From the NCBI GenBank assembly GCA_037144255.1, contig JBAWXE010000012.1, positions 1 to 43,216 of the forward strand: a DNA stretch of 43,216 nucleotides, read 5' to 3'. Position 1 is the first letter of the stretch. Every line of letters begins with the position of its first letter. The notes under the pieces are model-generated. The model was not told the origin of the DNA. It saw only the letters and a program-made list of their open reading frames with translations, and searched no databases. Position numbers and translations under genes: made by a program. The stretch is from JBAWXE01 sp037144255 (GTDB taxonomy: Bacteria; Bacteroidota; Bacteroidia; Chitinophagales; Chitinophagaceae). This document shows, piece by piece, positions 1-8,881 of this stretch.

Positions 1-67
1 GGTATAAAGTAAAGTATTGAATCAAATTAAAATTAGTGAAAGTTTTCTCATAAGGTAAAACTCAGGT

Positions 68-1075
68 ATGAATATTATTATTCCAATGGCAGGCATGGGC
101 AAACGTATGCGCCCACACACACTTACTACACCTAAACCACTGATACCTGTAGCAGGTAAAACGATAGTGCAAAGACTGGTAGAAGATATACTGGCGACAG
201 CCAATGAGAAAGTAGAAGAAATAGCTTTTATCATAGGTCCGGCATTTGGTAAAGAAGTAGAAAAACACCTGTGTGAAGTAGCAGAAAATCTGGGTGCCAA
301 AGGAAGGATATGCTATCAGGAAACACCACAGGGTACAGCACATGCGATACTGTGTGCAGCTGAGAGCCTGAAGGGTAATGTGTTCATAGCATTTGCAGAT
401 ACTTTATTCAAAGCGACATTCAGTATAGATACCAAGAAGGATGCTATCATCTGGACACAGAGAGTGGATGACCCATCGGCTTTTGGAGTGGTGAAACTGA
501 ATGCAGCCAATGAGATAGAAGCTTTTGTAGAAAAACCAAAGGACTTTGTATCGGACCTGGCTATCATAGGTGTGTACTACTTCAGAGATGGAGAAGGGCT
601 GAGAAAAGAACTGCAACGCCTGATAGATAATGACATAAAACTGAAAGGTGAATACCAGATAACAGATGCCATGAGCCATATGCTGGAAAACGGTATGAAG
701 TTCTATACCGATCAAGTAGACGAATGGCTGGACTGTGGTAATAAAGATGCTACTGTGTATACTAACCAACGAATACTGGAAATAAAGAAAGATACAGAAC
801 AACTGGTATCGGCAACGGCTACTATAGAGAATAGCGTGGTAATAGCACCTTGCTATATAGGTAAAGGAGTGAGCATCAAGAACTCGGTAGTGGGACCGCA
901 TGTATCGCTGGAAGCGGGGGTGCAGGTATCTGATGCCCGTATCAGCAATAGTATCATACAAGCTGATAGTATTGTTAAAAATACCAGCATAGAAAACTCC
1001 TTATTAGGGAAAAACGTAACTTACGTGGAAAAGCCACAGGAGTTGAGCCTGGGAGATTTTTCGACACAATTATGA
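68..1075 (+). CDS. NDP-sugar pyrophosphorylase-like nucleotidyltransferase
   Basis: This 335-residue protein probably transfers a nucleotide to a sugar 1-phosphate to make an activated sugar in the cytoplasm. The N-terminus has the family signature, MAGMGKRMRPHT followed by TPKPLIPVAGK, which is the glycine-rich nucleotide loop and the Lys-Pro motif. A catalytic-domain motif FVEKP lies near residue 156. From about residue 250 the sequence has the short isoleucine/valine-rich repeats of a left-handed beta-helix, as in GlmU or RmlA-like enzymes with a C-terminal hexapeptide domain. The stop overlaps the start of the TPR gene by 4 bases (ATGA), so the two are probably translated together. The exact sugar and nucleotide cannot be told from the sequence. 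The family call is firm; the substrate is open. Confidence 0.85.
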   Translation: MNIIIPMAGMGKRMRPHTLTTPKPLIPVAGKTIVQRLVEDILATANEKVEEIAFIIGPAFGKEVEKHLCEVAENLGAKGRICYQETPQGTAHAILCAAESLKGNVFIAFADTLFKATFSIDTKKDAIIWTQRVDDPSAFGVVKLNAANEIEAFVEKPKDFVSDLAIIGVYYFRDGEGLRKELQRLIDNDIKLKGEYQITDAMSHMLENGMKFYTDQVDEWLDCGNKDATVYTNQRILEIKKDTEQLVSATATIENSVVIAPCYIGKGVSIKNSVVGPHVSLEAGVQVSDARISNSIIQADSIVKNTSIENSLLGKNVTYVEKPQELSLGDFSTQL

Positions 1076-2826
1076 AAGTATTGAGTAAGATCCGAAGTGT
1101 AATAACCGTACTATTTCTAAGTGTTTTCTCGTTTGTTGTGCCCGGATATGGTCAGCAGGAAGATGTAGTGATGCCTACTACGCTGGAACCTACGCCCAAA
1201 AGACTGGCCGATGAAATGTACTTTGATGCTATCAAAGCCCATATAATGGACGATGATAAGCTATGTGACAGCTTATTGCTGGAATTCATCAAAAAAGACC
1301 CTACCCAACCCGCAGCGTATTATCAGCTAGCGCTGAACAGCATCAAACATAAATCGCTGGAGAAGGCTACTGAGTATATCAAAAAAGCAGTGGCCCTGGA
1401 TGGAAAGAGCAAATGGTACAGAAGTGAGTATGCGGAAATACTAGCTTATTCGCTGAAATACTCAGATGCTGCTGATATATATATGCAACTGGCCAAGGAA
1501 GAGGCACAGAATGAAGATTACCTATCGAAAGCATCGTCCTATTATCAGAATGAAGGAAAATATAAACAGGCACTGGCTGCACTGGATATACTGCTGGAAA
1601 GGACAGGCAATGATGAAGAAGTACTGGAGCAGAAAGAACAAGTTTACCTGAAGATGTATGATTTTGATGCTGCTGCCAAAGTATTACAGCAACTGATAGC
1701 CATGAACCCGAAAGAAAGCAGGTATTATTTTTCACTAGGGTCTATATACGATAACAGAAAGCAAAATGAAAAAGCTACTGAGGTATATAATAAAGCACAA
1801 GAACTTTTTCCCGGGGACCCGAATATACAATATGCACTGGCACAGCACTACAAGAGCCTGAACGATACGGCCAAGTATAATGAGTATGTAGTAAAAGCCA
1901 TTACCAATCCTAATCTGGATGTAGAAAGCCAGTTGGTACTATTAGAGGGTTATGTGCATGACAATCAAGACAACACAGATACAGGCCGTAAATGGCAGAT
2001 CATAGGCCTATTCAAAGCACTTGCAGAGCAGCACCCTAAAAATATGTTGACACAACGTGCCTATGGAGATGTGCTGATGTTGGATGGTCAGAGAGAAAAA
2101 GGATTGGAACAATATAAGAAGGGAATAGCAGTAGATCCTTCGAGCTTACTATTGTGGGATAGATTGCTTAGCAGCTATGTAGAACCCAGGTTTGCCGATT
2201 CGCTTATTTACTACAGTGAAAAGGCCATGAGACTGTTCCCTAATCAGGCGTTGGTGCAATACATGAATGGTATTGGCCATTTTAATAAGAAGAATTATAC
2301 CAAGGCGATCAATGCTATCAACAGAGCCATAGACCTGCAACCCGAAGAAGATAAAGAAGGACTAGCAGGTATGTACTCCATGATAGGAGATATATATTAT
2401 ACCACTAAGCAATATACAGAAAGTGATACTGCCTATGAAAGATCGCTGAGGCTGAACTCTAAGAACCCATCGGTACTGAATAATTATAGTTACTATTTAG
2501 CTGAGAGAGGAGTGCGACTAGAGGAAGCGGAGAAAATGTCTAAGAAAGCGCTGGAGTTGAGACCCACTGAACCGACCTTTTGTGATACCTATGGATGGGT
2601 ACTCTACAAAATGGGAAAGTATGATAAAGCCAAGGAGTGGATACAAAGAGCTATCAATGGAGATCTGGAACATGCTGATGCTACACTATTCGAACATTTG
2701 GGAGATGTGTATTTTAAATTGAAGGATGTAGATAAGGCAGTAGATTATTGGAAAGCAGCCAAAGAAAGGGGATCTGAAAATCCGCAGATAGATAAAAAAA
2801 TACAAGACAGAACGATCTATGAGTAA
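1072..2826 (+). CDS. TPR-repeat periplasmic or outer-membrane-associated protein
   Basis: This 584-residue protein starts with a signal peptide (residues 1-27, hydrophobic core followed by GYGQQ). The rest is almost entirely helical tetratricopeptide repeats, with recurring patterns such as YxxLG-xIYxxxxxxxxAxxxYxxALxLxP. About ten to twelve repeats can be made out to the C-terminus. TPR proteins are scaffolds, so it probably holds together an envelope complex. It overlaps the upstream nucleotidyltransferase by 4 bases and the downstream DUF4292-like lipoprotein by 8 bases, which points to one operon with coupled translation. A TPR gene beside a DUF4292 gene is, from my knowledge of Bacteroidota genomes, a recurring pair of unknown function. 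No enzymatic motif is visible. Confidence 0.85.
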   Translation: MKVLSKIRSVITVLFLSVFSFVVPGYGQQEDVVMPTTLEPTPKRLADEMYFDAIKAHIMDDDKLCDSLLLEFIKKDPTQPAAYYQLALNSIKHKSLEKATEYIKKAVALDGKSKWYRSEYAEILAYSLKYSDAADIYMQLAKEEAQNEDYLSKASSYYQNEGKYKQALAALDILLERTGNDEEVLEQKEQVYLKMYDFDAAAKVLQQLIAMNPKESRYYFSLGSIYDNRKQNEKATEVYNKAQELFPGDPNIQYALAQHYKSLNDTAKYNEYVVKAITNPNLDVESQLVLLEGYVHDNQDNTDTGRKWQIIGLFKALAEQHPKNMLTQRAYGDVLMLDGQREKGLEQYKKGIAVDPSSLLLWDRLLSSYVEPRFADSLIYYSEKAMRLFPNQALVQYMNGIGHFNKKNYTKAINAINRAIDLQPEEDKEGLAGMYSMIGDIYYTTKQYTESDTAYERSLRLNSKNPSVLNNYSYYLAERGVRLEEAEKMSKKALELRPTEPTFCDTYGWVLYKMGKYDKAKEWIQRAINGDLEHADATLFEHLGDVYFKLKDVDKAVDYWKAAKERGSENPQIDKKIQDRTIYE

Positions 2827-3682
2827 GTATTTGGGCAGGACCACCTTATTGTTGTTAGTAATAGCATTTGCGGCTTCGTGTAAGATGCCCAAACGCCCTA
2901 CACGCAGGAAACTGCGTAAAGAACCTGCTCAGATAGTGGTGCTACACACAGATACAGCGGCTATCAACAAGGCACTACCACCCGATAGTCTTACCCTAAT
3001 TAATAATGCAAAAAAGGCACTTATCAATAAACTGATGGTGTTGTGGGATAAGAAAGTGGATTATACCACATTTAGTGGAAAGGCAAGGATGCACTTTGTA
3101 GGAGAAGAAGATAAACAAGAGTTCACAGCGCATTTCAGGATGAAAAGGGATAGTGCTGTATGGGTGTCTATAACTGCCTTGGGATTGCAAGCAGCCCGAA
3201 TATATATTACCCCTGATAGTGTACGTTACATTAACTATCTAAGGAAGGAAGTAGCTGTACTGCCATTCAGTAAGGCTTATAACCTGCTACCAAGAAGTAT
3301 GGATTTTAGAACATTGCAAAGCCTGATAATAGGTAATGCACTGCAAAGTGAAGGTACAATAACAGATGCTACTGATTTTGGAGGTACATGGTCGTTGCAG
3401 ATGATGAATAAGGATTTTGTACAAGAAATATCCTACAATAAGCAAGATAGTACTATGCGTACAGGGCAATTAAGATCGCAGATGCAGAAAGGTATAGCCA
3501 GTGTGATGCAATATGGTAATTATGATACCACGCAGGGGCGCAAATTTGCATTTAGTCGTACTATTAATGTAGTAGATACATCTGGTGCACAGTACTATCT
3601 GGACATGAATTTTCTGAATGTGACTTTTGATGAACAAGTAGATTTTCCATTCCCCATACCGAAGAATTACGAAAGACGATAA
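2819..3682 (+). CDS. DUF4292-like lipoprotein
   Basis: This 287-residue protein has a short lipoprotein signal ending in a lipobox (AASC at residues 18-21), so it should be anchored in the outer or inner membrane after acylation. The body carries features I associate with DUF4292: a YTTFSGKARM segment, then a basic RMKRDSAVWVSI stretch, then an RIYITPDSV segment and a later LQSLIIGN motif. The alternating beta pattern resembles LolA/LolB-type lipoprotein-binding folds, which is inference only. The ATG lies within the end of the TPR gene (8-base overlap). Its stop is only 2 bases from the stop of the converging gene, and no terminator hairpin is visible between them. The function is not established. 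Confidence 0.7.
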   Translation: MSKYLGRTTLLLLVIAFAASCKMPKRPTRRKLRKEPAQIVVLHTDTAAINKALPPDSLTLINNAKKALINKLMVLWDKKVDYTTFSGKARMHFVGEEDKQEFTAHFRMKRDSAVWVSITALGLQAARIYITPDSVRYINYLRKEVAVLPFSKAYNLLPRSMDFRTLQSLIIGNALQSEGTITDATDFGGTWSLQMMNKDFVQEISYNKQDSTMRTGQLRSQMQKGIASVMQYGNYDTTQGRKFAFSRTINVVDTSGAQYYLDMNFLNVTFDEQVDFPFPIPKNYERR

Positions 3683-3684
3683 GT

Positions 3685-4593
3685 CTAGTAACCTGAATGC
3701 ATTCGAGGTTTATTGACCCTGTTGGCCTTGCCGGTCATTATTCGGTAGGCAATATCCAGCTCTAAGAAAAAGGAATCACTGATCTTTTCAGGTACAGTAT
3801 TTTCTGTACCATTAAGTTTATAGACGGTTATCTGCGAAGGGTTTTGAGGTAACACATACACAGGCGTTAATGAAAAGACCCAATGTTTGATAGTATAACT
3901 AATGGGTAGACTCAATTCATAATCGAGTGTTTGGAATTTGTCGGCAGCAATAACTGCTTTTGGTTTTTTTACTTTTTTGCTATTGGGATTTCTGGCTATT
4001 TGATATTGATCGTAGTAATGCTGTGTACCAGAGAACGTAGTAACAGTAGGGATTATGGATAGTTTATCCTCGGCCAAAAAGAAGGTATGATCTATGGCAA
4101 GTCCCAGTACATAGTCAGTAGTGGCACCAAAATTCATTTCGGTAGTAATAAGTGGTTCTACATAGTCGTTACTATACATACCATAGAGATTGATGCTACC
4201 TGTAATGTTGGCTTTGACAGAAGTACTTTTTTTACTGTAGAAGAACTTGTCGAAAGCGATGCCTGTGTTCAGATCTCCGAAACTGTGTTGGTAACCTCCT
4301 TCTAAAGTCAATAGATCAATGTGTTTTTTAGGTACGTCAGTATAGGATATTTGAGCCTTGGCATACAATCCATTTTGAGCTTTAAAGGAGATGTAAGGAG
4401 AAAAGTAGGGTATACGAACACTATCCTTTCGCCCTAGATAGACATTGTTGCTTAAGTAATTCATACCCAATGTGAATGTGGAATTTGTCTCGTATGGATC
4501 GTCATCATCGTCGGTTTGGTGCGTAAAATGCTGTTGGGCAGACAGCATATTAGAATAGAGACTTAGAAATATTAGTAGGGCAGCACGTAGCAT
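3685..4593 (-). CDS. Predicted outer-membrane beta-barrel protein, function unknown
   Basis: This 302-residue protein has a signal peptide (residues 1-19, ending SAQQ). A mature region of alternating polar and hydrophobic residues follows, with many aromatic girdle residues (for example LYAKAQISY, VLGLAIDHTFF, YELSLPISYTI). This is the usual look of an outer-membrane beta-barrel. A run of five aspartates sits just after the signal peptide at about residues 28-32, possibly a calcium-binding or flexible segment. It is transcribed toward the DUF4292-like operon, with stops 2 bases apart, and its promoter must lie in the AT-rich gap at 4594-4824. I do not recognise a named family. The barrel prediction is inference from composition and pattern. 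Confidence 0.6.
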   Translation of the reverse strand: MLRAALLIFLSLYSNMLSAQQHFTHQTDDDDDPYETNSTFTLGMNYLSNNVYLGRKDSVRIPYFSPYISFKAQNGLYAKAQISYTDVPKKHIDLLTLEGGYQHSFGDLNTGIAFDKFFYSKKSTSVKANITGSINLYGMYSNDYVEPLITTEMNFGATTDYVLGLAIDHTFFLAEDKLSIIPTVTTFSGTQHYYDQYQIARNPNSKKVKKPKAVIAADKFQTLDYELSLPISYTIKHWVFSLTPVYVLPQNPSQITVYKLNGTENTVPEKISDSFFLELDIAYRIMTGKANRVNKPRMHSGY

Positions 4594-4786
4594 TGAAAAA
4601 TAGTAAGTATGTTATGAAATGCAATTTGGTTGATTGTTATAGAATTACCGAAGTAATATAGACTGAAAAGTAACATAGTAGTTTAATCTTAGTTAAATAT
4701 AGTATTCATTATCAATATATTTCATGATTTAACTTAATATATAGTAAACTTATGAAGCAGAGAGTACATTACTTGAGCACTTCTGT

Positions 4787-4794
4787 TATTTTTG
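4787..4794 (+). promoter_or_regulatory. TAnnTTTG -7 box for the CDP-sugar operon
   Basis: TATTTTTG matches the Bacteroidota -7 consensus TAnnTTTG exactly. It would place the transcript start near 4800, 25 bases before the rfbF ATG at 4825. No clear -33 TTTG lies at the expected spacing. It also argues against the in-frame TTG at 4792, which sits inside the box. The rest of the 4594-4824 gap is AT-rich and shows nothing else. Confidence 0.5.
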
Positions 4795-4824
4795 TTGAAC
4801 ATTCTTTATAAATCATTCGTACTA

Positions 4825-5598
4825 ATGAAAGTTGTCATATTTGCAGGCGGTAGAGGTACCCGGATATCTGAAGAGTCGGCGATACGCCCCAAGCCCATGA
4901 TAGAGATAGGAGGGAAACCTATTTTGTGGCATATAATGAAGATCTATGCTGCCTATGGGCATACAGAGTTTATAGTATGTTTAGGTTATAAGAGCTGGAT
5001 GATCAAGGAATACTTTGCCAATTATTTTCTGCATAATGCTGACCTGACCGTAGACCTTGCTAATAATTCTATGCAGGTTCATCATAATTCAGCTGAACCA
5101 TTTAAGATATCACTCATTGAGACCGGAATGGATACTATGACAGCCGGCAGGTTGAAAAGAGTATTGCCATATGTTGGCAATGAAACATTTATGCTTACCT
5201 ATGGTGATGGTGTGGCAAATGTGAATATAGATGAGTTGCTGAAATTCCATAAGAAATCGGGTAAGGTGTGTACGATGACTGCTATACAAGCTACCAGCCG
5301 ATTTGGTGTCATTAAAATGGAGGATGATGGCAGCATCAATAGTTTTGAAGAAAAGCCAGCTGATTCAGGTACCTGGATCAATGGAGGTTTCTTTGTATTA
5401 GAGCCAAGTATTGCCAAATACCTGCATGATGATGCGGATGATATCATGTGGGAGCGTCAACCCATGGATGACTTGGCAAAAGATGGACAAATAGCGGCTT
5501 ATCGCCATCATGATTTTTGGAAATGCATGGATACCATACGTGATAAAGAAGAATTGGAATCTCTGTGGCAAACAAACCCGATATGGAAAAAGTGGTAA
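4825..5598 (+). CDS. rfbF: Glucose-1-phosphate cytidylyltransferase
   Basis: This 257-residue cytoplasmic enzyme makes CDP-glucose from glucose 1-phosphate and CTP, the first committed step to CDP-6-deoxyhexoses. The N-terminus shows the nucleotidyltransferase signature AGGRGTR (residues 7-13), then RPKPMIEIGGKPILWHIM. LTYGDGVANVNI carries the metal-binding aspartate, and FEEKP and WINGGFFVLEP are typical of the RfbF/DdhA family. The ATG at 4825 is preferred over an upstream TTG because the protein then begins directly with the core strand MKVVIFAGG, and because the TTG lies inside the promoter box. It overlaps rfbG by 16 bases and is the first gene of the cassette. Confidence 0.93.
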   Translation: MKVVIFAGGRGTRISEESAIRPKPMIEIGGKPILWHIMKIYAAYGHTEFIVCLGYKSWMIKEYFANYFLHNADLTVDLANNSMQVHHNSAEPFKISLIETGMDTMTAGRLKRVLPYVGNETFMLTYGDGVANVNIDELLKFHKKSGKVCTMTAIQATSRFGVIKMEDDGSINSFEEKPADSGTWINGGFFVLEPSIAKYLHDDADDIMWERQPMDDLAKDGQIAAYRHHDFWKCMDTIRDKEELESLWQTNPIWKKW

Positions 5599-6680
5599 AT
5601 GCAGCCTACCTGAGATCTGTATTTAATGGTAAGCGAGTATTCGTAACCGGACATACAGGTTTTAAAGGAGCATGGCTGATACAGATATTAGAATGGTTGG
5701 GGGCAACTGTAAAAGGGTATGCATTGGCGCCGGAGAAAGAAAATGACCTTTTCAACCAGATAGGGGGAACAAAATTGTGCTACTCATCGGTAGAAGGTGA
5801 CCTGCGCGACCTGCATAGTTTGCATGGTGAGTTAGTAAGATTTGAACCACATTTTATTTTTCACCTGGCTGCACAATCGCTGGTGCGCCGTAGCTATGAC
5901 ACACCTGCATATACCTTTATGGTGAATACACAGGGTACAGTACATATGCTGGAAGCATTGCGTAGTTATAATACTGCATGCGTCGCCTTGATGATCACAA
6001 CTGATAAGGTGTATGAAAATCCCGAGCGAGGTACCCCATTCAAAGAAGATGATAAGCTGGGAGGATATGATCCATACTCTGCCAGTAAGGCTGCAGCTGA
6101 AATAGTTGTAGAATCATATAGAAGATCGTTTTTTAATCCTGATAATTATACGCAGCATCAAAAAGCTGTTTCTTCGGTAAGAGCAGGCAATGTGATAGGT
6201 GGTGGAGATTATTCAGATGACAGGATCATACCAGATATAGTAAGAGCATTGGAGTTTGGAGAAATTGTAGGGTTAAGGAATCCTCAATCTATCCGTCCAT
6301 GGCAACATGTATTAGAGCCATTGGGTGCATATTTGCTGCTAGCAGCCCGAATGAGCGAAGATCCGGTGCTTTTTAGCACTTCTTATAATTTTGGCCCAAA
6401 TGCAGATGATATGCTGACTGTGGAAGACCTGACAAAAGTATTTTTGGATCGTTTTGGCAGTAATGTTGGGTACAAAAATACTTCTCAGGGAAATTCGCTA
6501 CACGAGGCGAAACTATTGTTGCTGGATAGTAGTAAAGCATATGATATGATAGGGTGGAAACCTATGATGAATGCCACTTCATCTATTATCTGGACAGCAG
6601 AATGGTATGCAGATAATACAAGTACTGCAAAAGAAAAATGTTTACAACAGATCACTAAATATTTCGAAATGTTATCATGA
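5583..6680 (+). CDS. rfbG: CDP-glucose 4,6-dehydratase
   Basis: This 365-residue short-chain dehydrogenase converts CDP-glucose to CDP-4-keto-6-deoxyglucose. The NAD-binding motif VTGHTGFKGAWL lies near residues 20-31. The TTDKVYEN segment and the catalytic YDPYSASKAAAE (YxxxK) are both present, and RAGNVIGGGDY and RPWQHVLEPLGAYL are hallmarks of the RfbG/DdhB subgroup. The ATG at 5583 is preferred over the upstream GTG at 5565; either way the gene begins inside rfbF, so translation is probably coupled. Its stop overlaps the next ATG (ATGA at 6677-6680). The product is a branch point for many deoxysugars. The genes for the final steps, apart from the epimerase-like gene, are not in this window. 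Confidence 0.93.
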   Translation: MEKVVNAAYLRSVFNGKRVFVTGHTGFKGAWLIQILEWLGATVKGYALAPEKENDLFNQIGGTKLCYSSVEGDLRDLHSLHGELVRFEPHFIFHLAAQSLVRRSYDTPAYTFMVNTQGTVHMLEALRSYNTACVALMITTDKVYENPERGTPFKEDDKLGGYDPYSASKAAAEIVVESYRRSFFNPDNYTQHQKAVSSVRAGNVIGGGDYSDDRIIPDIVRALEFGEIVGLRNPQSIRPWQHVLEPLGAYLLLAARMSEDPVLFSTSYNFGPNADDMLTVEDLTKVFLDRFGSNVGYKNTSQGNSLHEAKLLLLDSSKAYDMIGWKPMMNATSSIIWTAEWYADNTSTAKEKCLQQITKYFEMLS

Positions 6681-7243
6681 CGTGGCAAATACAAGGAACA
6701 GCATTAGCAGGTGCAATGGTCATCAATCTACCGGCTGCAGAAGATACGCGTGGAGTCTTTGTGAAGACATTTCATGATACGATGCTGAAAGGACATGGAA
6801 TAGATTTCATACTAAAGGAAAGTTATTTCTCAGTATCTAATAAGGATGTGATACGTGGTATGCATTTTCAATTACCCCCACATCAGCATTCAAAGATCGT
6901 TTTTTGTCCACAGGGAGCAATATTGGATGTAATAGTAGATATGAGAGTAGGCTCGCCTACCTATAAGCAGTGGGTAGGACAGATACTTTCTGCTGAGAAC
7001 CATAAGGCATTTTATATACCAGAAGGTTTTGCGCATGGGTTCAAATCACTGACCAATGATGCTATTACTTATTATCTGGTTTCTTCAGAATATAGTCAGG
7101 TACATGATACCGGTATTCGTTTTGATAGTATAGGGCTTGACTGGAATGTAGCCGACCCTATTATATCTGCCAGAGACCTGTCTTTTCCATGTATAGAGGA
7201 CTTCGATAGTCCATTTCTTTTTTCATCAACGACAAAGACCTAA
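6677..7243 (+). CDS. RmlC-like (dTDP-4-dehydrorhamnose 3,5-epimerase family) sugar epimerase
   Basis: This 188-residue cupin-fold protein is related to RmlC. The family core is visible: ESYFSVSNKDVIRGMHFQ with the catalytic histidine, LDVIVDMRVGSPTYKQW, and FYIPEGFAHGF, followed by a YY pair in place of the catalytic tyrosine region. Coming directly after rfbF and rfbG with a 4-base overlap, it probably acts on CDP-4-keto-6-deoxyglucose rather than the dTDP sugar, epimerising carbon 3, 5 or both. That substrate is an inference from context. The closing reductase or aminotransferase is absent here. A canonical rml pathway role is less likely because rmlA, rmlB and rmlD are not adjacent. Confidence 0.85.
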   Translation: MTWQIQGTALAGAMVINLPAAEDTRGVFVKTFHDTMLKGHGIDFILKESYFSVSNKDVIRGMHFQLPPHQHSKIVFCPQGAILDVIVDMRVGSPTYKQWVGQILSAENHKAFYIPEGFAHGFKSLTNDAITYYLVSSEYSQVHDTGIRFDSIGLDWNVADPIISARDLSFPCIEDFDSPFLFSSTTKT

Positions 7244-7248
7244 TTTTG
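7241..7248 (+). promoter_or_regulatory. TAnnTTTG -7 box before the aldehyde dehydrogenase
   Basis: TAATTTTG matches the Bacteroidota -7 consensus and overlaps the stop codon of the epimerase gene. Transcription would start near 7255, giving a leader of about 22 bases before the ATG at 7277. This suggests the dehydrogenase can be expressed apart from the sugar genes. No clear -33 TTTG is seen. Confidence 0.5.
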
Positions 7249-7276
7249 CATAACATTTTACGAAAAATATATTAAC

Positions 7277-8809
7277 ATGAATATGAAAAAGGTATTGGAT
7301 CAATTAGGTATCCAAAAAATGAATGAAGGTGCATCTACAGGAACTAAATGGTTAAAAGCCGGTGGAACAGCTATTCATTCAGATTCGCCGGTAGATGGCA
7401 AACGTATTGCGTCTGTAACAACTGTTACTCGCAAAACATATGATACAGTTGTTAAAGAAGCAGAAACAGCATTTGCAGAATGGCGTACATGGCCCGCACC
7501 TAAACGTGGTGAGATAGTGCGCCAAATTGGAGAGGCTTTGCGTGAATATAAGGAGCCATTAGGACGTTTGGTATCTTATGAAATGGGTAAGAGTCTGCAA
7601 GAAGGGTATGGTGAAGTGCAAGAGATGATAGACATAGCAGATTTTGCAGTAGGATTGTCTCGTCAGTTGTACGGGCTTACTATGCATAGTGAACGTCCTT
7701 CTCACCGTATGTACGAACAATGGCATCCATTGGGTGTGGTAGGTATCATCAGTGCATTCAATTTTCCGGTAGCTGTATGGAGCTGGAATAGTTTTATTGC
7801 ATGGGTATGTGGAGATACTTGTGTTTGGAAACCATCAGAAAAGACACCGCTTACTGCAATAGCTTGTCAGAATATTGTATCTAAAGTATTTAAAGCCAAT
7901 AAAGTGCCTGAAGGTATCAGTGGTATCATAATAGGCGGACGTGAAACAGGCGAATGGATGAGCAATGACGCACGTATGCCATTATTATCTGCAACAGGTT
8001 CTACACGTATGGGTAAAGCAGTAGGTGCAGCAGTAGGTGCTCGTCTCGGTCGTGCCTTACTGGAATTAGGTGGTAATAATTCTATTATCATTTCTGAGCA
8101 TGCAGATCTGGATATGACACTGGTAGGTTGTTTATTTGGTGCTGTAGGTACTGCAGGACAACGATGTACTACAACCCGTCGACTGATCATTCATGAGAAA
8201 GTGTATGAATCATTTAAAAAGAAACTTGTAGCCGGATATAAGCAATTGCGTATTGGCGATCCATTAGACGAAAAGAATCATGTTGGTCCATTGATAGATA
8301 AAGACGCAGTAACAAACTATACCAATGCTATCAAAGAAGCTAAGAAACAAGGTGGTAAGGAAATAGTAGCAAGTGGCGTACTGACAGGTAAAGGGTATGA
8401 AAGCGGCTGTTATGTAAAGCCATGTGTGTATGAAGTGAAGAATGAAATGGCAATAGTACAGCACGAAACATTTGCGCCTATACTTTACATCATGAAGTAT
8501 AAAACCATAGATGAGGCTATAGCAATGCAGAACAGTGTACCTCAAGGTCTATCATCTTCTATCATGACACTGAATATGCGCGAAGCTGAGCAGTTCCTTT
8601 CAAGTAAGGGTAGTGACTGTGGAATAGCGAATGTGAATATAGGAACCAGTGGTGCTGAGATAGGTGGTGCTTTCGGTGGAGAGAAAGAAACCGGTGGTGG
8701 ACGCGAAAGTGGCTCTGACAGCTGGAAAGCATATATGCGCCGTCAAACAAATACTATTAACTGGGGTACTAATTTGCCTTTGGCGCAAGGTATCAAGTTT
8801 ACAGTTTAA
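7277..8809 (+). CDS. ALDH7-family aldehyde dehydrogenase (aminoadipate semialdehyde dehydrogenase-like)
   Basis: This 510-residue NAD(P)-dependent enzyme resembles antiquitin, the ALDH7 group that oxidises alpha-aminoadipic semialdehyde in lysine breakdown and also detoxifies other aldehydes. The sequence shows the HPLGVVGIISAFNFPVAVWSWN segment of the NAD-binding domain, the catalytic base in LLELGGNNS (Glu263), the nucleophile in GTAGQRCTTTRR (Cys297) and the C-terminal GGEKETGGGRESGSD motif. Length is normal for the family. It follows the sugar cassette by 33 bases but has its own promoter box, and it ends at a strong bidirectional terminator. A metabolic tie to the CDP-sugar genes is not supported. 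The family call is firm; the substrate is by homology only. Confidence 0.88.
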   Translation: MNMKKVLDQLGIQKMNEGASTGTKWLKAGGTAIHSDSPVDGKRIASVTTVTRKTYDTVVKEAETAFAEWRTWPAPKRGEIVRQIGEALREYKEPLGRLVSYEMGKSLQEGYGEVQEMIDIADFAVGLSRQLYGLTMHSERPSHRMYEQWHPLGVVGIISAFNFPVAVWSWNSFIAWVCGDTCVWKPSEKTPLTAIACQNIVSKVFKANKVPEGISGIIIGGRETGEWMSNDARMPLLSATGSTRMGKAVGAAVGARLGRALLELGGNNSIIISEHADLDMTLVGCLFGAVGTAGQRCTTTRRLIIHEKVYESFKKKLVAGYKQLRIGDPLDEKNHVGPLIDKDAVTNYTNAIKEAKKQGGKEIVASGVLTGKGYESGCYVKPCVYEVKNEMAIVQHETFAPILYIMKYKTIDEAIAMQNSVPQGLSSSIMTLNMREAEQFLSSKGSDCGIANVNIGTSGAEIGGAFGGEKETGGGRESGSDSWKAYMRRQTNTINWGTNLPLAQGIKFTV

Positions 8810-8828
8810 TATTCTATGTAGTTATTAT

Positions 8829-8864
8829 AAAAGAAAAGAGCCTCTACTGAGGCTCTTTTCTTTT
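8829..8864. terminator. Bidirectional intrinsic terminator
   Basis: A 16-bp perfect stem (arms 8829-8844 and 8849-8864, loop TACT) has A-rich left and T-rich right flanks. It lies between the converging aldehyde dehydrogenase and M12B-like protease genes and can end both transcripts. Confidence 0.9.
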
Positions 8865-8881
8865 ATTGTCTAATATGGTTC

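Noticed and set aside
404..961. 185-codon minus-strand frame inside the nucleotidyltransferase gene
   Set aside because: It is antisense to a gene with clear family motifs, and is rich in Tyr, His, Ser and Cys as shadows usually are.
4792..4824. TTG start for rfbF
   Set aside because: The TTG is part of the -7 box and would precede the transcript start. The conserved protein begins at 4825.
5565..5582. GTG start for rfbG
   Set aside because: The ATG at 5583 gives the normal N-terminus; the upstream codons add six residues without family support.
7241..8809. Aldehyde dehydrogenase as part of the CDP-sugar pathway
   Set aside because: It has its own promoter box and belongs to ALDH7, which acts on amino-acid semialdehydes. 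Proximity alone is not enough.
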